A stretch of DNA of 64,000 nt from contig NZ_NOWF01000002.1 of assembly GCF_002245355.1 (NCBI RefSeq), positions 1 through 64,000 on the forward strand, read 5' to 3'. This DNA comes from Paludifilum halophilum. Its GTDB lineage: Bacteria > Bacillota > Bacilli > Thermoactinomycetales > DSM-45169. Below, piece after piece: positions 53,698-62,528 of the stretch. Numbering within the stretch: position 1 is the first letter of the stretch; every line of letters starts with the position of its first letter. Made by a program: the position numbers and the translations under genes. The notes below the pieces were generated by a model. That model did not search any database. It was not told the DNA's origin and saw only the letters and a list, made by a program, of their open reading frames with translations.

Positions 53698-54533
53698 TCC
53701 GGGACTGAACCTCCCGGCCCCGTCCGTTTCATCTCCGGGTTTGCAACCTCTTCTGCACCCAGGTCGTACCGATCCCGATACCCCCTCGGTGTTACCATCC
53801 ATCCCTGAAAGAATTCCGTACGGGAGTTGCCGATCAAAACCGTGGTCAGCATGTCGATCTCTCGGTCCGGCATCTCTTCCAGCGTCGTCCGAAGGATGGT
53901 TTGGCCGGGACGATAGGCGTTTTTGACCAGAACGACGGGGGTTTGGGGGGATCGGTATCGGAGGAACATGCGGCGAACTTCTTCGATCTGCCACTTCCGC
54001 CGCTGGCTGCGGGGATTGTAGAGAGCCGTGACAAAGTCGCCGCCGGCGGCGGCCTCCACCCGTTTTCGAATCACATCCCAGGGGGTGAGTAAATCGCTCA
54101 GGCTGATGGAACAACTGTCGTGCATCAACGGCGCACCGACCAGAGAAGCACAGGCATGCGCCGCCGCTATTCCCGGAACAACCGTCACTTCCGGCCCGTC
54201 CTCCTCTCTCCATCCCTGTTCCGACATCACCTCGAACACCAACCCCGCCATTCCATAAACGCCGGCGTCGCCGCTGGAAACTACCGCTACGCGTTTTCCT
54301 TCCCGAGCCATCCGAAATGCCGTTTGCGCCCGGTCCACTTCTTCCGTCAGGGATTTGGCAATCACCTGTTGATCGGACAACAGATGTCTCACCTGTTCCA
54401 CATATCCGCGATAACCGATAACCACCTGAGACTGTCGGATCGCCTCGATCCCCCGGAAGGTCATGAAATCTGGGTCCCCGGGCCCGAGCCCGACGATCCG
54501 GATCTCTCCTTCCGTCTGTTGATGCTGTTTCAT
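53694..54533 (-). CDS. cbiH: Precorrin-3B/cobalt-factor III C17-methyltransferase
   Basis: The 279-residue SAM-dependent methyltransferase (CobJ/CbiH family) has the tetrapyrrole-methylase fold: IVGLGPGDPDFMTFRGIEA at the N-terminus, RVAVVSSGDAGVYGMAGLVF (SAM pocket), VPGIAAAHACASLVGAPLMH and DFVTALYNPRSQRRKWQIEE, with ILRTTLEEMPDREIDMLTTV near the end. It methylates C-17 with ring contraction. The start at 54533 (MKQHQQTEGEI) is preferred over ATG 54548, since both are close and the second has GGGTGAAAGG before it. It follows cbiX by about 80 bases. Confidence 0.92.
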   Translation of the reverse strand: MKQHQQTEGEIRIVGLGPGDPDFMTFRGIEAIRQSQVVIGYRGYVEQVRHLLSDQQVIAKSLTEEVDRAQTAFRMAREGKRVAVVSSGDAGVYGMAGLVFEVMSEQGWREEDGPEVTVVPGIAAAHACASLVGAPLMHDSCSISLSDLLTPWDVIRKRVEAAAGGDFVTALYNPRSQRRKWQIEEVRRMFLRYRSPQTPVVLVKNAYRPGQTILRTTLEEMPDREIDMLTTVLIGNSRTEFFQGWMVTPRGYRDRYDLGAEEVANPEMKRTGPGGSVPE

Positions 54534-54612
54534 CCTTTCACCCTTCATTCTCCGGGATCTTATCCCGTTTGTAACCAGCCTCTTCTCCATAAATCGGAGA
54601 TTTTTTCCCCTT

Positions 54613-55509
54613 CTATGGTTTATGCACTTCCAAATGATCGCCGGTATGGGAATGACCATGGTGATGGTGACTATGACCGTGATGGTGGTGATGAGCCCCT
54701 CGCTTCCCGTACCGGCCTTCGGCCAATTCCCGCATCCAGTCATGGTCATACGCAGTAAATTCTTCGGCGATCGCTTCCCGCACCCGTTGCTCCAGTACAT
54801 CCATGACCAGGGATTCCAGTCCGAAATAGCGGGTAAGGAGAAATTCGGTCTCCGGGTGTTTTTCTTTCCGGTTCAAGGTGATCCGAGCGATTTTTTTATA
54901 CAGCTTTCCGGTAAACAGGAAATAAGGGAGAACGACCACTTTTTTCATTCCCAGGCGGAGACAACGGTCGATCCCGCCTTCCAGATCGGGTTGTGTTAAG
55001 CCGATAAACGCATTTTCCACGGTATCGTAGGAGGTACGCTCCCAAAGCATGCGGGACAGCTTATAGAAATTACTGTTGGCCACTGGGTCACTGCTGCCCC
55101 GTCCAACCATCAACACCGACTTCCCTTCGTTGTTCCCGTGGGGATCTTCCCCGACTTTCTCCAGACAGGAAAGCAGCACCTCCATCATCTTCTCATGGAA
55201 ACCGAGGTGCGCCCCATAACGGATCGTAAGCTGAGGATGCCGCTGGCGGGCATATTCCAATTCTCGCGGAATGTCTTCGGTAAAGTGAAGCGCATCCAGC
55301 AGCATGATCGGAATGGCGGTAATCTCGGTCGCTCCCTTGGCGACACAATGATCCACCCCTGTCTGGACATCGGGGGCTTCAAACTCCAAAAAACAAAATT
55401 CCACCTGGTGTTCCGGCAAGCGGATTTTCATTTTCTCAACCATCTGCCGAAACTCGTCACACCCCTCCGAATCCCGGCTTCCGTGTCCGATCAACAAAAT
55501 GGTATGCAT
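54613..55509 (-). CDS. cbiX: Sirohydrochlorin cobaltochelatase with His-rich tail
   Basis: The 298-residue protein is a long-form CbiX, built of two chelatase-like halves. The N-terminal half begins MHTILLIGHGSRDSEGCDEF (catalytic His) and contains TAIPIMLLDALHFTEDIPRE. The second half has VLMVGRGSSDPVANSNFYKL and VVLPYFLFTGKLYKKI. It inserts cobalt into sirohydrochlorin, the early-insertion step. The C-terminus carries about twelve histidines (AHHHHHGHSHHHHGHSH), a likely metal-storage or delivery tail as in Bacillus megaterium CbiX. The MxCxxC iron-sulfur motif described there is not visible. The start at 55509 follows AAGGAGG. Confidence 0.93.
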   Translation of the reverse strand: MHTILLIGHGSRDSEGCDEFRQMVEKMKIRLPEHQVEFCFLEFEAPDVQTGVDHCVAKGATEITAIPIMLLDALHFTEDIPRELEYARQRHPQLTIRYGAHLGFHEKMMEVLLSCLEKVGEDPHGNNEGKSVLMVGRGSSDPVANSNFYKLSRMLWERTSYDTVENAFIGLTQPDLEGGIDRCLRLGMKKVVVLPYFLFTGKLYKKIARITLNRKEKHPETEFLLTRYFGLESLVMDVLEQRVREAIAEEFTAYDHDWMRELAEGRYGKRGAHHHHHGHSHHHHGHSHTGDHLEVHKP

Positions 55510-55647
55510 CGAATATTCCTCCTTCACGGTTTGCCTTTTCGGTGCAAAAGTCGTCTGTCTCGGGAAAGCAACCCTCTCATTCAAAAACCATCGGGCAACC
55601 CGGCGCGGAGTCGGAAATCGGCCCCTGCACCCCGTTGTCGTTCATGC

Positions 55648-56805
55648 TCAGACATGCCCTGGCAATCGCCCCAAGTCCGCCAAGGCCACCGACAGCGTCG
55701 CATTCCGGCTTTTCTCCTTTTCCACCAGCAGCCGGTCCGCACCGGCATTCAGCAGAGCGGCGGGTTGACTGACGGCGTAGGCTCCCGTCACCGCCCAAAC
55801 ATAATCAGAGGGCCGGGGAATGGGAATTCGGTTCAATTCCTCCGGAGCGTAAAAGCATAGCGGCCACTGATAGCGTTGAGCCAACTCCCGCAATCCGTCC
55901 TCATCTCTTTTCAGCGTGATACTGGCCAAACAGCGAATACTGGCGAGGGAAAGGCGGTTCTCTTGCAAGGTCTGCCGGATCAACGCTTCCATTTCCTCCG
56001 CCGGTGCTCCCCGGCTGCAACCCACTCCGAGAACGAGAGAGCGCGGGCGAAAAAGCACTCCTTTTTCCCGAAGGGACTCCTCCCGTGATCCCAACAGCCG
56101 GTGGGTGATGAGAATCCACCCCGACCCTTTCCACCCGGACTGCAGTGCTTGCTCGCAGGAAGAAAAACAGGTCCAGTTTTCCGGCAGTGCATCCGGATCC
56201 AACTTTTCTCCGCTCTCCTGGATCAATCCCACCGGTTCCCCGTTGACGGATGCGGCACTAACCTGAGTCAGATTCTCCTCTCCTTCCAGTGTCCAGCCCC
56301 ATTCGCGTCCCAACTGATCCACCGCCAACGTTCCTTGCACTTCGGAAGCGGTGGTAATGACGGGAATCCCTCTGATCGCCGAACCCACCTTCCGGGCCAA
56401 ATCGTTGGCCCCACCCCGGTGGGCGGATACCAGACTGATCGCGTACCGACCGGCTTCATCCGCTACCACGACCGCCGGATCCCGGGTTTTACTTTGGAGC
56501 AACGGGGCGATCAAGCGTACCGCCGCTCCCAGGGCGATCAACAAAACCAAGTAGTCATAGCGGTGAAAAAGATCCGCGATCACGGGTCGGACGGGAGGGG
56601 AAAAATGGTACACCCGGTGGTCATCTCCATCGGCAGCCCCTGTCGGCACGGTCCCGCGGAATTTTTCCGGGAGATAGGCATCGGCTTTCGGAAAAGCGGA
56701 CCGAAGTCGAGCCAGGGTGCGGCACCCGTTGCCAGTAACAGCCAAAAGGGCGGTCTTTCCCCGATCGGAAGCCGGCTGGCCCCACCCCGGTTTCCCGCCG
56801 CTCAC
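55648..56805 (-). CDS. cbiG: Cobalt-precorrin-5A hydrolase
   Basis: The 385-residue CbiG opens the delta-lactone of cobalt-precorrin-5A, releasing acetaldehyde, a step unique to the anaerobic route. Landmarks: VIADLFHRYDYLVLLIALGA, KTRDPAVVVADEAGRYAISL, SAHRGGANDLARKV (N-terminal domain), and the C-terminal domain with LVLGVGCSRGAPAEEMEALI and SQPAALLNAGADRLLVEKEK. The start overlaps the cbiF stop by four bases. Downstream, a 22-codon frame (55577-55645, MNDNGVQGPISDSAPG) begins two bases after the stop; it may be a small coupled ORF, but evidence is thin. The 55510-55647 gap holds nothing else. Confidence 0.93.
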   Translation of the reverse strand: MSGGKPGWGQPASDRGKTALLAVTGNGCRTLARLRSAFPKADAYLPEKFRGTVPTGAADGDDHRVYHFSPPVRPVIADLFHRYDYLVLLIALGAAVRLIAPLLQSKTRDPAVVVADEAGRYAISLVSAHRGGANDLARKVGSAIRGIPVITTASEVQGTLAVDQLGREWGWTLEGEENLTQVSAASVNGEPVGLIQESGEKLDPDALPENWTCFSSCEQALQSGWKGSGWILITHRLLGSREESLREKGVLFRPRSLVLGVGCSRGAPAEEMEALIRQTLQENRLSLASIRCLASITLKRDEDGLRELAQRYQWPLCFYAPEELNRIPIPRPSDYVWAVTGAYAVSQPAALLNAGADRLLVEKEKSRNATLSVALADLGRLPGHV

Positions 56806-57605
56806 GGGGACTTCACTCTTTTGCGGAAAAGGTGGGTGTGCCCGGGATCATACAACCGGGAGCGGTGCTCTCCGCTTTCCAAGAGCGACGGGTCCAGGGC
56901 CCGGCCCACCAGGATCATCGCCTGCCGGGTGATCTTTGCGGCGCGCATCTCCCGGCTCAGCTCGGCCAAGGTGGTGTGAATCACCTGTTCTTCCGGCCAG
57001 GTTACCTTCTCTGCGATCACCACCGGAGTATCCTCGGCCATCCCTGCCTCCCGGAGCTCTGCCACCACCCGATCGACTAAAGCGGCACTCAAAAAGAGGG
57101 CCAGAGTAGCGGAATCGCGCGCCCATTTCCGAAGCTCCCCTCCCGGAGGCAACGGAGAGGCCCTTCCGCCGGTCCGGGTAAACACCACGGTCTGGCTGAT
57201 CTCCGGCACCGTCAGCTCCGATCCGATCCGGGCAGCGGCGGCAAAAGCGGCGCTCACTCCCGGAATGATTTCAAAGGGGATCCCCTCCCGGCGCAACCGG
57301 ACCACTTGTTCCAGGATCGCCCCGTAAATCGACGGATCGCCGGAATGGACCCGTGCCACCACTCGGCCTTTCCGGGCCTGTTCCACCATTGCGGTCACGA
57401 TTTCATCCAGATGCATCTCTGCACTGGATAACAGACGGGCCTCCGGCTTCACCTCCTCGAACAGCTCCTCGCTGACCAAGGAAGAAGCATACAAAATCCA
57501 GTCGGCTTGCCTCAGAATGCGGGACCCTCGCAGTGTGATCAGCTCGGCGTCCCCCGGGCCGGCCCCGATCAGATAGACCGTTCCTCTCTCCACCGGCTTG
57601 CCCAC
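56802..57605 (-). CDS. cbiF: Cobalt-precorrin-4 C11-methyltransferase
   Basis: The 267-residue enzyme is a tetrapyrrole methylase of the CbiF/CobM type: VYLIGAGPGDAELITLRGSR, YASSLVSEELFEEVKPEARL, VARVHSGDPSIYGAILEQV (SAM loop), IPGVSAAFAAAARIGSELTV and VFTRTGGRASPLPPGGEL. It methylates C-11 after ring contraction. The start is GTG at 57605 behind GAGGGAG. The start overlaps the end of cbiL by 37 bases, and the stop overlaps the cbiG start, so the genes are tightly coupled. Confidence 0.93.
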   Translation of the reverse strand: MGKPVERGTVYLIGAGPGDAELITLRGSRILRQADWILYASSLVSEELFEEVKPEARLLSSAEMHLDEIVTAMVEQARKGRVVARVHSGDPSIYGAILEQVVRLRREGIPFEIIPGVSAAFAAAARIGSELTVPEISQTVVFTRTGGRASPLPPGGELRKWARDSATLALFLSAALVDRVVAELREAGMAEDTPVVIAEKVTWPEEQVIHTTLAELSREMRAAKITRQAMILVGRALDPSLLESGEHRSRLYDPGHTHLFRKRVKSP

Positions 57606-58339
57606 GGATTCTCCCTCCCTTGTCCGTCTTTCTTAAGGATCATCAATGTGAAATAAGGAAGGGTCCGGCCTTTCAGTTCTGATAGATCGTGGCAAACCAC
57701 CTCCTCCCGGGTGGAAACCCGGGTCATCACGCAGGCCTTTTCCAACCAGCCCTTCTGAGAAAGAACATCGATCAGAGAATCCAACACCTTGGCCACTTTC
57801 AATAAAACCACGGTATCATGGGTCCGCATCCACTCTTCCAGCTCTTCTGCCCGCGCCGGCGCCGGAAGGATCGCTATTTTTTCCTCCCCTTCAGCCAAGG
57901 GGAGTTGCAAACAGGCCGCCGCTCCGTGAACCGAAGAGACCCCGGGGATCACTCGAATCGGGACCTCTTCCCCTTGGGCTTTGATCCCCGTCATGACATG
58001 AATGAAAGTGCTGTACATCAACGGATCTCCCTCCGTGATAAAAGCAACATCCCTCCCCTCCCGGAGGGGTTGCCACAGACGGCGAGCGGCCTCTTCCCGA
58101 GCGGCGCGCCGGACGCTTTCCCCTCCGTCCATGGGAAAAAGCAGGGGGAGCTGTTCCTGTTGATCCGGGTCGATCCACTCCTTCACGATGTTCAAAGCAT
58201 AGCTTTCCCGGTCCGGACGGCTTTTCGGATAAGCAATCACCGGGGTGGAGGTCAAAATCCGGTGCGCTTTAAATGTGATCCACTCCGGATCACCGGGGCC
58301 GACACCGATTCCATACAAGGTTCCTGTCGAGGTTTTCAT
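57569..58339 (-). CDS. cbiL: Precorrin-2/cobalt-factor II C20-methyltransferase
   Basis: The 256-residue enzyme has the CbiL/CobI pattern: LYGIGVGPGDPEWITFKAHR, PVIAYPKSRPDRESYALNIV, DVAFITEGDPLMYSTFIHVM (SAM loop) and VIPGVSSVHGAAACLQLPLA. It adds the C-20 methyl group to (cobalt-)precorrin-2. The start at ATG 58339 is chosen, with GGGGAG upstream; a GTG at 58348 is an alternative. The start lies close to the cbiET stop, in the compact operon. Confidence 0.93.
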   Translation of the reverse strand: MKTSTGTLYGIGVGPGDPEWITFKAHRILTSTPVIAYPKSRPDRESYALNIVKEWIDPDQQEQLPLLFPMDGGESVRRAAREEAARRLWQPLREGRDVAFITEGDPLMYSTFIHVMTGIKAQGEEVPIRVIPGVSSVHGAAACLQLPLAEGEEKIAILPAPARAEELEEWMRTHDTVVLLKVAKVLDSLIDVLSQKGWLEKACVMTRVSTREEVVCHDLSELKGRTLPYFTLMILKKDGQGRENPWASRWREERSI

Positions 58340-58344
58340 CCGCT

Positions 58345-59601
58345 TCACTCCCCTTTTCTTTCCTTCACCGCAGTCAGAATGGTCACCGGGTTTAAAGCTT
58401 TGAATCGTGTTAATCCCTCAATCGCTTGGCTGCGGGAAACGTTCAGCTGGATCGCCTCCACTCGGAACCCGGCCTCTTTCAGCCTTCGCCACCCTTCGGA
58501 TTGGTTTTCCACCGTCGCCGCATTCATGACCAGCCGTCCGCCGGCTTTCAGCCGCCGGCCGCACAAGGCCAAAACCGGGGCGAGACGCCCTCCCGATCCC
58601 CCGATAAACACGGCGTCCGGTTCTTCCAAATCCTCCAGCCCCTCCGGAGCCTCGGCATGAATCACCCGGATTTCACGGCCGAATGTGGCGGCATTTTTGC
58701 GGATATTCTCCACATCCTCGCAGTTTTTTTCCACAGCGTACACGATCCCGGAGGATCCGATCAGGCCCGCCGCCTCGAGTGCAACAGAACCGGAACCAGC
58801 ACCGATATCCCATAAAACACTCCCTCGGTGAAGGTTCAACTGGGCCAGGCTGACGACCCGGACCTCTTTTTTCGTCAAAAGCCCCTGTTCAGGTTTTCGC
58901 TGAAAAAAGGCTTCATCCTCAATCCCCAGCCCCCAGCGCGCTTCCTCTCCACCGGCGGTCATCTCCGGCACCGAAGAACTCCCTTCCCGGAGAAGAATCA
59001 CCACATTCAGGTCGGCGAAGTTCTGGTCCGCCGCCTCCGGCAATCGCCAGAAAGTGACCCGTTCCGCTTCCGTTCCCAGATGTTCCGCCACCGCCATCCG
59101 GCAGTCCCGGATCCCTTCCGAAATCAGGCGGCGGGCGATGGCCCCGGGATGATGAACACTGTCGGTGAGGAGAGCCACCTTAGGGTTACGCCGCACCCAA
59201 TCCGCCACCCGGTCCGCCGATCGCCCGTGAACGCTGGCCAAAAAAGCGTCATGCCAGGATTCTTTGATCCGGGCGAAGGCCAGTTGTACACTGCTTAAGT
59301 GGGGAATCACCGTCAGGTATTCACGGCCCACATGACGGTATAAATAATCCGCGATACCGAAGAAGTTGGGATCCCCCGTCGCCAGAACCACCTGACGCCG
59401 GTCCCGATTGGATAAAAGGGATTCAGCCACCTCCTTCAGATTGGTCCCTACCGGGACCCTCCGCTCTCCGTTCTCCGGAAACAGCCGGAGCAGCCGGCGT
59501 CCGCCGTACAGGAAATCGCAGTCGGCAATCCGCCGCAAGGCCTCCGCGGAGAGTCCGGCAGGCCCTTCCGCTCCGACCCCGATAACAAAAATCCGGTGCA
59601 C
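58345..59601 (-). CDS. cbiET: Bifunctional C5,15-methyltransferase/C12-decarboxylase (CbiE-CbiT fusion)
   Basis: The 418-residue fusion joins CbiE (1-200; IFVIGVGAEGPAGLSAEALR, QVVLATGDPNFFGIADYLYR, HGRSADRVADWVRR) to CbiT (about 215-418; LTKKEVRVVSLAQLNLHRGS, LWDIGAGSGSVALEAAGL SAM motif, DAVFIGGSGGRLAPVLALCG). It is the equivalent of CobL. It methylates C-5 and C-15 and decarboxylates the C-12 acetate. The start is GTG at 59601, behind GGGAAGGGGG. The 143-bp gap to cbiC contains an inverted repeat but no gene. Confidence 0.93.
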   Translation of the reverse strand: MHRIFVIGVGAEGPAGLSAEALRRIADCDFLYGGRRLLRLFPENGERRVPVGTNLKEVAESLLSNRDRRQVVLATGDPNFFGIADYLYRHVGREYLTVIPHLSSVQLAFARIKESWHDAFLASVHGRSADRVADWVRRNPKVALLTDSVHHPGAIARRLISEGIRDCRMAVAEHLGTEAERVTFWRLPEAADQNFADLNVVILLREGSSSVPEMTAGGEEARWGLGIEDEAFFQRKPEQGLLTKKEVRVVSLAQLNLHRGSVLWDIGAGSGSVALEAAGLIGSSGIVYAVEKNCEDVENIRKNAATFGREIRVIHAEAPEGLEDLEEPDAVFIGGSGGRLAPVLALCGRRLKAGGRLVMNAATVENQSEGWRRLKEAGFRVEAIQLNVSRSQAIEGLTRFKALNPVTILTAVKERKGE

Positions 59602-59663
59602 ATCCGAACCCCCTTCCCTCCTAAAAAGCGTTGTAATTGAGTGCGTTCTTGGTCGGTCGGGAT

Positions 59664-59722
59664 TGGGTTCCACACTCCGTTTCGTTGTTCTTACGAGCCA
59701 AAGGCACTTCGTATGGAACCCA
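59664..59722. repeat. Inverted repeat in the cbiC-cbiET gap
   Basis: GGGTTCCA (59666-59673) and TGGAACCC (about 59713-59720) form an 8-bp inverted pair around about 40 bases. This is the only gap of size in the middle of an otherwise overlapping operon. It could be an mRNA processing or stability hairpin, or the scar of a small insertion. Confidence 0.4.
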
Positions 59723-59744
59723 ACCCTCCCTAAAAGGGGCTTTT

Positions 59745-60398
59745 TCATCGGACTGCCGGACTGTCCACCATGGATGCCAGCGCGTTAACCACCGCCGACG
59801 CGGCGGAGCTTCCCCCTTTTCTCCCCCGATTGGTAATCGTGGGGATTTCCCGGAGGGACCACAACATCTCCTTCGATTCCGTCACCGAAACAAATCCCAC
59901 GGGAAGCCCGACAATCAGGGCGGGGCGCAATCGATCCTCCCGCACCAACCGAACCAACTCGATCAAAGCGGTGGGGGCATTTCCCACCACTACGACCGCT
60001 CCCTGGGCGGCACCCGCGGCCAATCGCATAGCCGCCATGGATCGGGTAATCCCCTCCCGCCGGGCGATCTTCCCCGCTTTTTCCTCGCCGATCCGGCAGG
60101 TAATCCGGTTTCCCCAGCGGAGGAGCCTTTCGTTTTCCACTCCGGCCTGTACCATGCGGACATCGACAACTACGCCTTTTCCTTCTCCGATCGCCCGCCG
60201 TCCGGCATCCACCGCCTTCGGGTGAAAAAGCAGGCTTTTTCCCAGTTCAAAATCTGCCGTCGCGTGGATCACCCGCCGCACCACCGGCCACTGCTTTTCC
60301 GTAAAAGTGTGCTCTCCGATTTCTTCCTCGATCATGGAAAAACTGCGCTGATAAATGTCATCCGGCTTCAGAATCGGACGGAATCGCTCTTTCATCAA
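59745..60398 (-). CDS. cbiC: Precorrin-8X/cobalt-precorrin-8 methylmutase
   Basis: The 217-residue CbiC/CobH protein moves a methyl group from C-11 to C-12, forming (cobalt-)hydrogenobyrinate. It contains ATADFELGKSLLFHPKAVDA with the catalytic His, VDVRMVQAGVENERLLRWGN, GITRSMAAMRLAAGAAQGA and VVGNAPTALIELVRLV, then PALIVGLPVGFVSVTESKEM. It overlaps the permease stop by four bases. The ring-rearrangement role fits its place in the operon. Confidence 0.93.
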   Translation of the reverse strand: MMKERFRPILKPDDIYQRSFSMIEEEIGEHTFTEKQWPVVRRVIHATADFELGKSLLFHPKAVDAGRRAIGEGKGVVVDVRMVQAGVENERLLRWGNRITCRIGEEKAGKIARREGITRSMAAMRLAAGAAQGAVVVVGNAPTALIELVRLVREDRLRPALIVGLPVGFVSVTESKEMLWSLREIPTITNRGRKGGSSAASAVVNALASMVDSPAVR

Positions 60399-61048
60399 AA
60401 GAGAACCGCCTGGATGTAATAGAACCCAAACAGAAAGGAAACCGCTCCGGCCGCCATGCCGATCACCCGTTCCGCCTTTTGAAAACGTTTGGCCGCATAA
60501 GTGAACGAAAAACCGAGCAGGACAGCGAACATCCCCATTCCCAGAATCGTGCCGGAGCCAAACACCAGAATATACAAGACCGCCTCGGTCAAACTTTCCA
60601 GGGAGGTCATGGTGAGCAATACCAGTGCACCGCTTCCGGCCATTCCGTGAACCACACCGATCAGGAACGATTTGAGATTCGTTTTTTTATCCGAATCCCA
60701 TTTTCCTTTCTCCGATTTGCCGGCTTCCTCAAAGTCCGGTGTCCGTCTTTGTTGAAAGGATCGAAAAGTGGTCCAGCCGAGGAGGACCAGCATCAAGCCG
60801 ACGACGACCTCCATCGCCGTTTCCACCGTCGACGGAATCCCTGTCTTCAAAGCGATAAAGGGCATTCCGACGAGCAGCAGCGTCAAGGTATGGCCCAAAC
60901 CCCAGTAAATCCCCGTAACAGTCGCCTTTAACACGTTCCCCGTCCGACTGGTAATCGTCGACACCGCGATAAAATGGTCCGGATCAAAGGCGTGACGAAA
61001 CCCCAATAGCAGACCGATTCCCAATACGGACAACAATTCCCAAGGCAT
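60395..61048 (-). CDS. Nickel/cobalt transporter, NiCoT/UreH-like
   Basis: The 217-residue membrane protein has about six hydrophobic segments and, in the first, GFRHAFDPDHFIAVSTITSR, matching the NiCoT-type metal signature (HxxxDH). A second conserved region, LIGVVHGMAGSGALVLLTMT, has another His-rich loop. The central cytosolic loop (95-120) is charged. Location inside the B12 operon, between cbiA and cbiC, strongly suggests cobalt uptake for corrin synthesis; nickel is possible by family. The start at 61048 (MPWELLSVLG) follows AAAGGGG. Confidence 0.85.
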   Translation of the reverse strand: MPWELLSVLGIGLLLGFRHAFDPDHFIAVSTITSRTGNVLKATVTGIYWGLGHTLTLLLVGMPFIALKTGIPSTVETAMEVVVGLMLVLLGWTTFRSFQQRRTPDFEEAGKSEKGKWDSDKKTNLKSFLIGVVHGMAGSGALVLLTMTSLESLTEAVLYILVFGSGTILGMGMFAVLLGFSFTYAAKRFQKAERVIGMAAGAVSFLFGFYYIQAVLF

Positions 61049-61121
61049 CTTCGATCCCCTTTCAAAAAGAGTCAGACTCACCGCAACCAAGCATTTTCTG
61101 CTATTTTCGCGGCCCCGTCTT

Positions 61122-62528
61122 TTAGCGATGATTCATATTCTTATCAATATTCCGGGTTGTTTTCTTCACATGGGACAGCCAACGTTCCACCATTCGAGGG
61201 TTGGAGGCAAAGTGAAGATGGGTGTAACCGGCCAGCAGATTTCCCTGGACAAAACCCGTTTCTCCCCTGCCGAAACGGCTCTTCTCCTCATAGGCAGGTA
61301 CCCCCGGAGGCCCTTCCGCCAACACCGAATAGTGAAACTCGTGTCCCCTCGCCTTCTCCCCCTTCGTGAGCAGAAGTGTGTCCCGCAAGGCCGTCACTTC
61401 CCGGTACCCCAAAGCGGCCAGCCGGTCCGTCATCCGAACCGTCGCCGGGATCACTCCGGCCATGGGATGGCTTTTTCCCTTGCGGTCGATAATCCTTTGG
61501 CAGAGAAACATAAAACCGCCGCACTCGGCATAAGTGGGAAGTCCCTGTTGAATCCGCGAGCGGAGATCCCGACGGACTCTTTCCTGACAAGAGAGATCAT
61601 CGACAAACTCTTCAGGAAACCCTCCCCCGATATAGAGCCCGTCCGCCTCTTCCGGAACCGGTTCCCCAGCCAGCGGACTGAATTCAAGGAGAGTAGCCCC
61701 GAACTGTTCCAACAACTCCAGATTTTCTGGATAGTAGAAGTGAAAAGCAGCATCCCGGGCTACGGCGATCCGGGGCGATGCATGCGGACGATCGCCATGG
61801 GAAGCAAACATCTGCCGTTCCGGAAGCGATAAAGGAGAGGCCTTTTGCGCTTGAGCCAGCACCGTTTTCAAATCCACTCCCTTTTCCACTGCTTCGGCTG
61901 CATGCCGGAACAGCTCATCGCATGCTCCCCGTTCCAAGGCGGGAATTAAGCCCAGATGACGTTCCTCCATTTCCAGCTTTTCATCCCGTTCCAGCCACCC
62001 GAGAACAGGAACGCCGCACTCCTGCTCGATGGCCTCCTTGACCAGCCGATAGTGCCCTTCACCGCCTGCCCGGTTGGCAATCACACCGGCTACGCGAACC
62101 GAAGGATTCAACGATTGATACCCCAACACCACGGCCGCCGCACTGCGGGCCATGCTTCGCACATCGACGATCAGGAGAACAGGACAGTCCAACCGGACAG
62201 CGATCTCCGCTGTACTCCCCCGGTCGCTTCGGGGATCTTGGCCGTCAAAGAGGCCCATCACCCCTTCCACGACGGAAATATCCGCCCCTTCGCCGCCGCG
62301 CAGGAAAATCTCCCGCATGGTATCTCCGGACATCATCCAGGTATCCAGGTTGCGGGAAGAGCGTCCGGTCACAGCTGTATGATAGCCTGGATCGATATAG
62401 TCAGGGCCCGCCTTAAAGCCCTGCACCTTCAATCCCCGTTGTTTTAGAGCCGCCATCAGCCCGAGGGTGACGGTTGTCTTGCCCACTCCGCTTTCGGTAC
62501 CCGCAATCACAACCCGGGGACGCCTCAT
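61122..62528 (-). CDS. cbiA: Cobyrinic acid a,c-diamide synthase
   Basis: The 468-residue glutamine-dependent amidotransferase amidates the a and c acetates of (cobalt-)cobyrinic acid. The N-terminal P-loop domain has VVIAGTESGVGKTTVTLGLM, FKAGPDYIDPGYHTAVTGRS and VVEGVMGLFDG. The C-terminal GATase has the Cys in LPTYAECGGFMFLC, and GYREVTAL, with GHEFHYSVL and GYTHLHFASNP at the end. It starts inside the cobA stop (ATGA overlap). The long-form length is normal for CbiA/CobB. Confidence 0.93.
   Translation of the reverse strand: MRRPRVVIAGTESGVGKTTVTLGLMAALKQRGLKVQGFKAGPDYIDPGYHTAVTGRSSRNLDTWMMSGDTMREIFLRGGEGADISVVEGVMGLFDGQDPRSDRGSTAEIAVRLDCPVLLIVDVRSMARSAAAVVLGYQSLNPSVRVAGVIANRAGGEGHYRLVKEAIEQECGVPVLGWLERDEKLEMEERHLGLIPALERGACDELFRHAAEAVEKGVDLKTVLAQAQKASPLSLPERQMFASHGDRPHASPRIAVARDAAFHFYYPENLELLEQFGATLLEFSPLAGEPVPEEADGLYIGGGFPEEFVDDLSCQERVRRDLRSRIQQGLPTYAECGGFMFLCQRIIDRKGKSHPMAGVIPATVRMTDRLAALGYREVTALRDTLLLTKGEKARGHEFHYSVLAEGPPGVPAYEEKSRFGRGETGFVQGNLLAGYTHLHFASNPRMVERWLSHVKKTTRNIDKNMNHR

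Noticed and set aside
52918-54213. 431-codon reading of the cbiJ frame
   Set aside because: The first 172 codons are the antisense-free shadow of cbiH in another frame; family length and the MIIVLAGTRD start place cbiJ at 53697.
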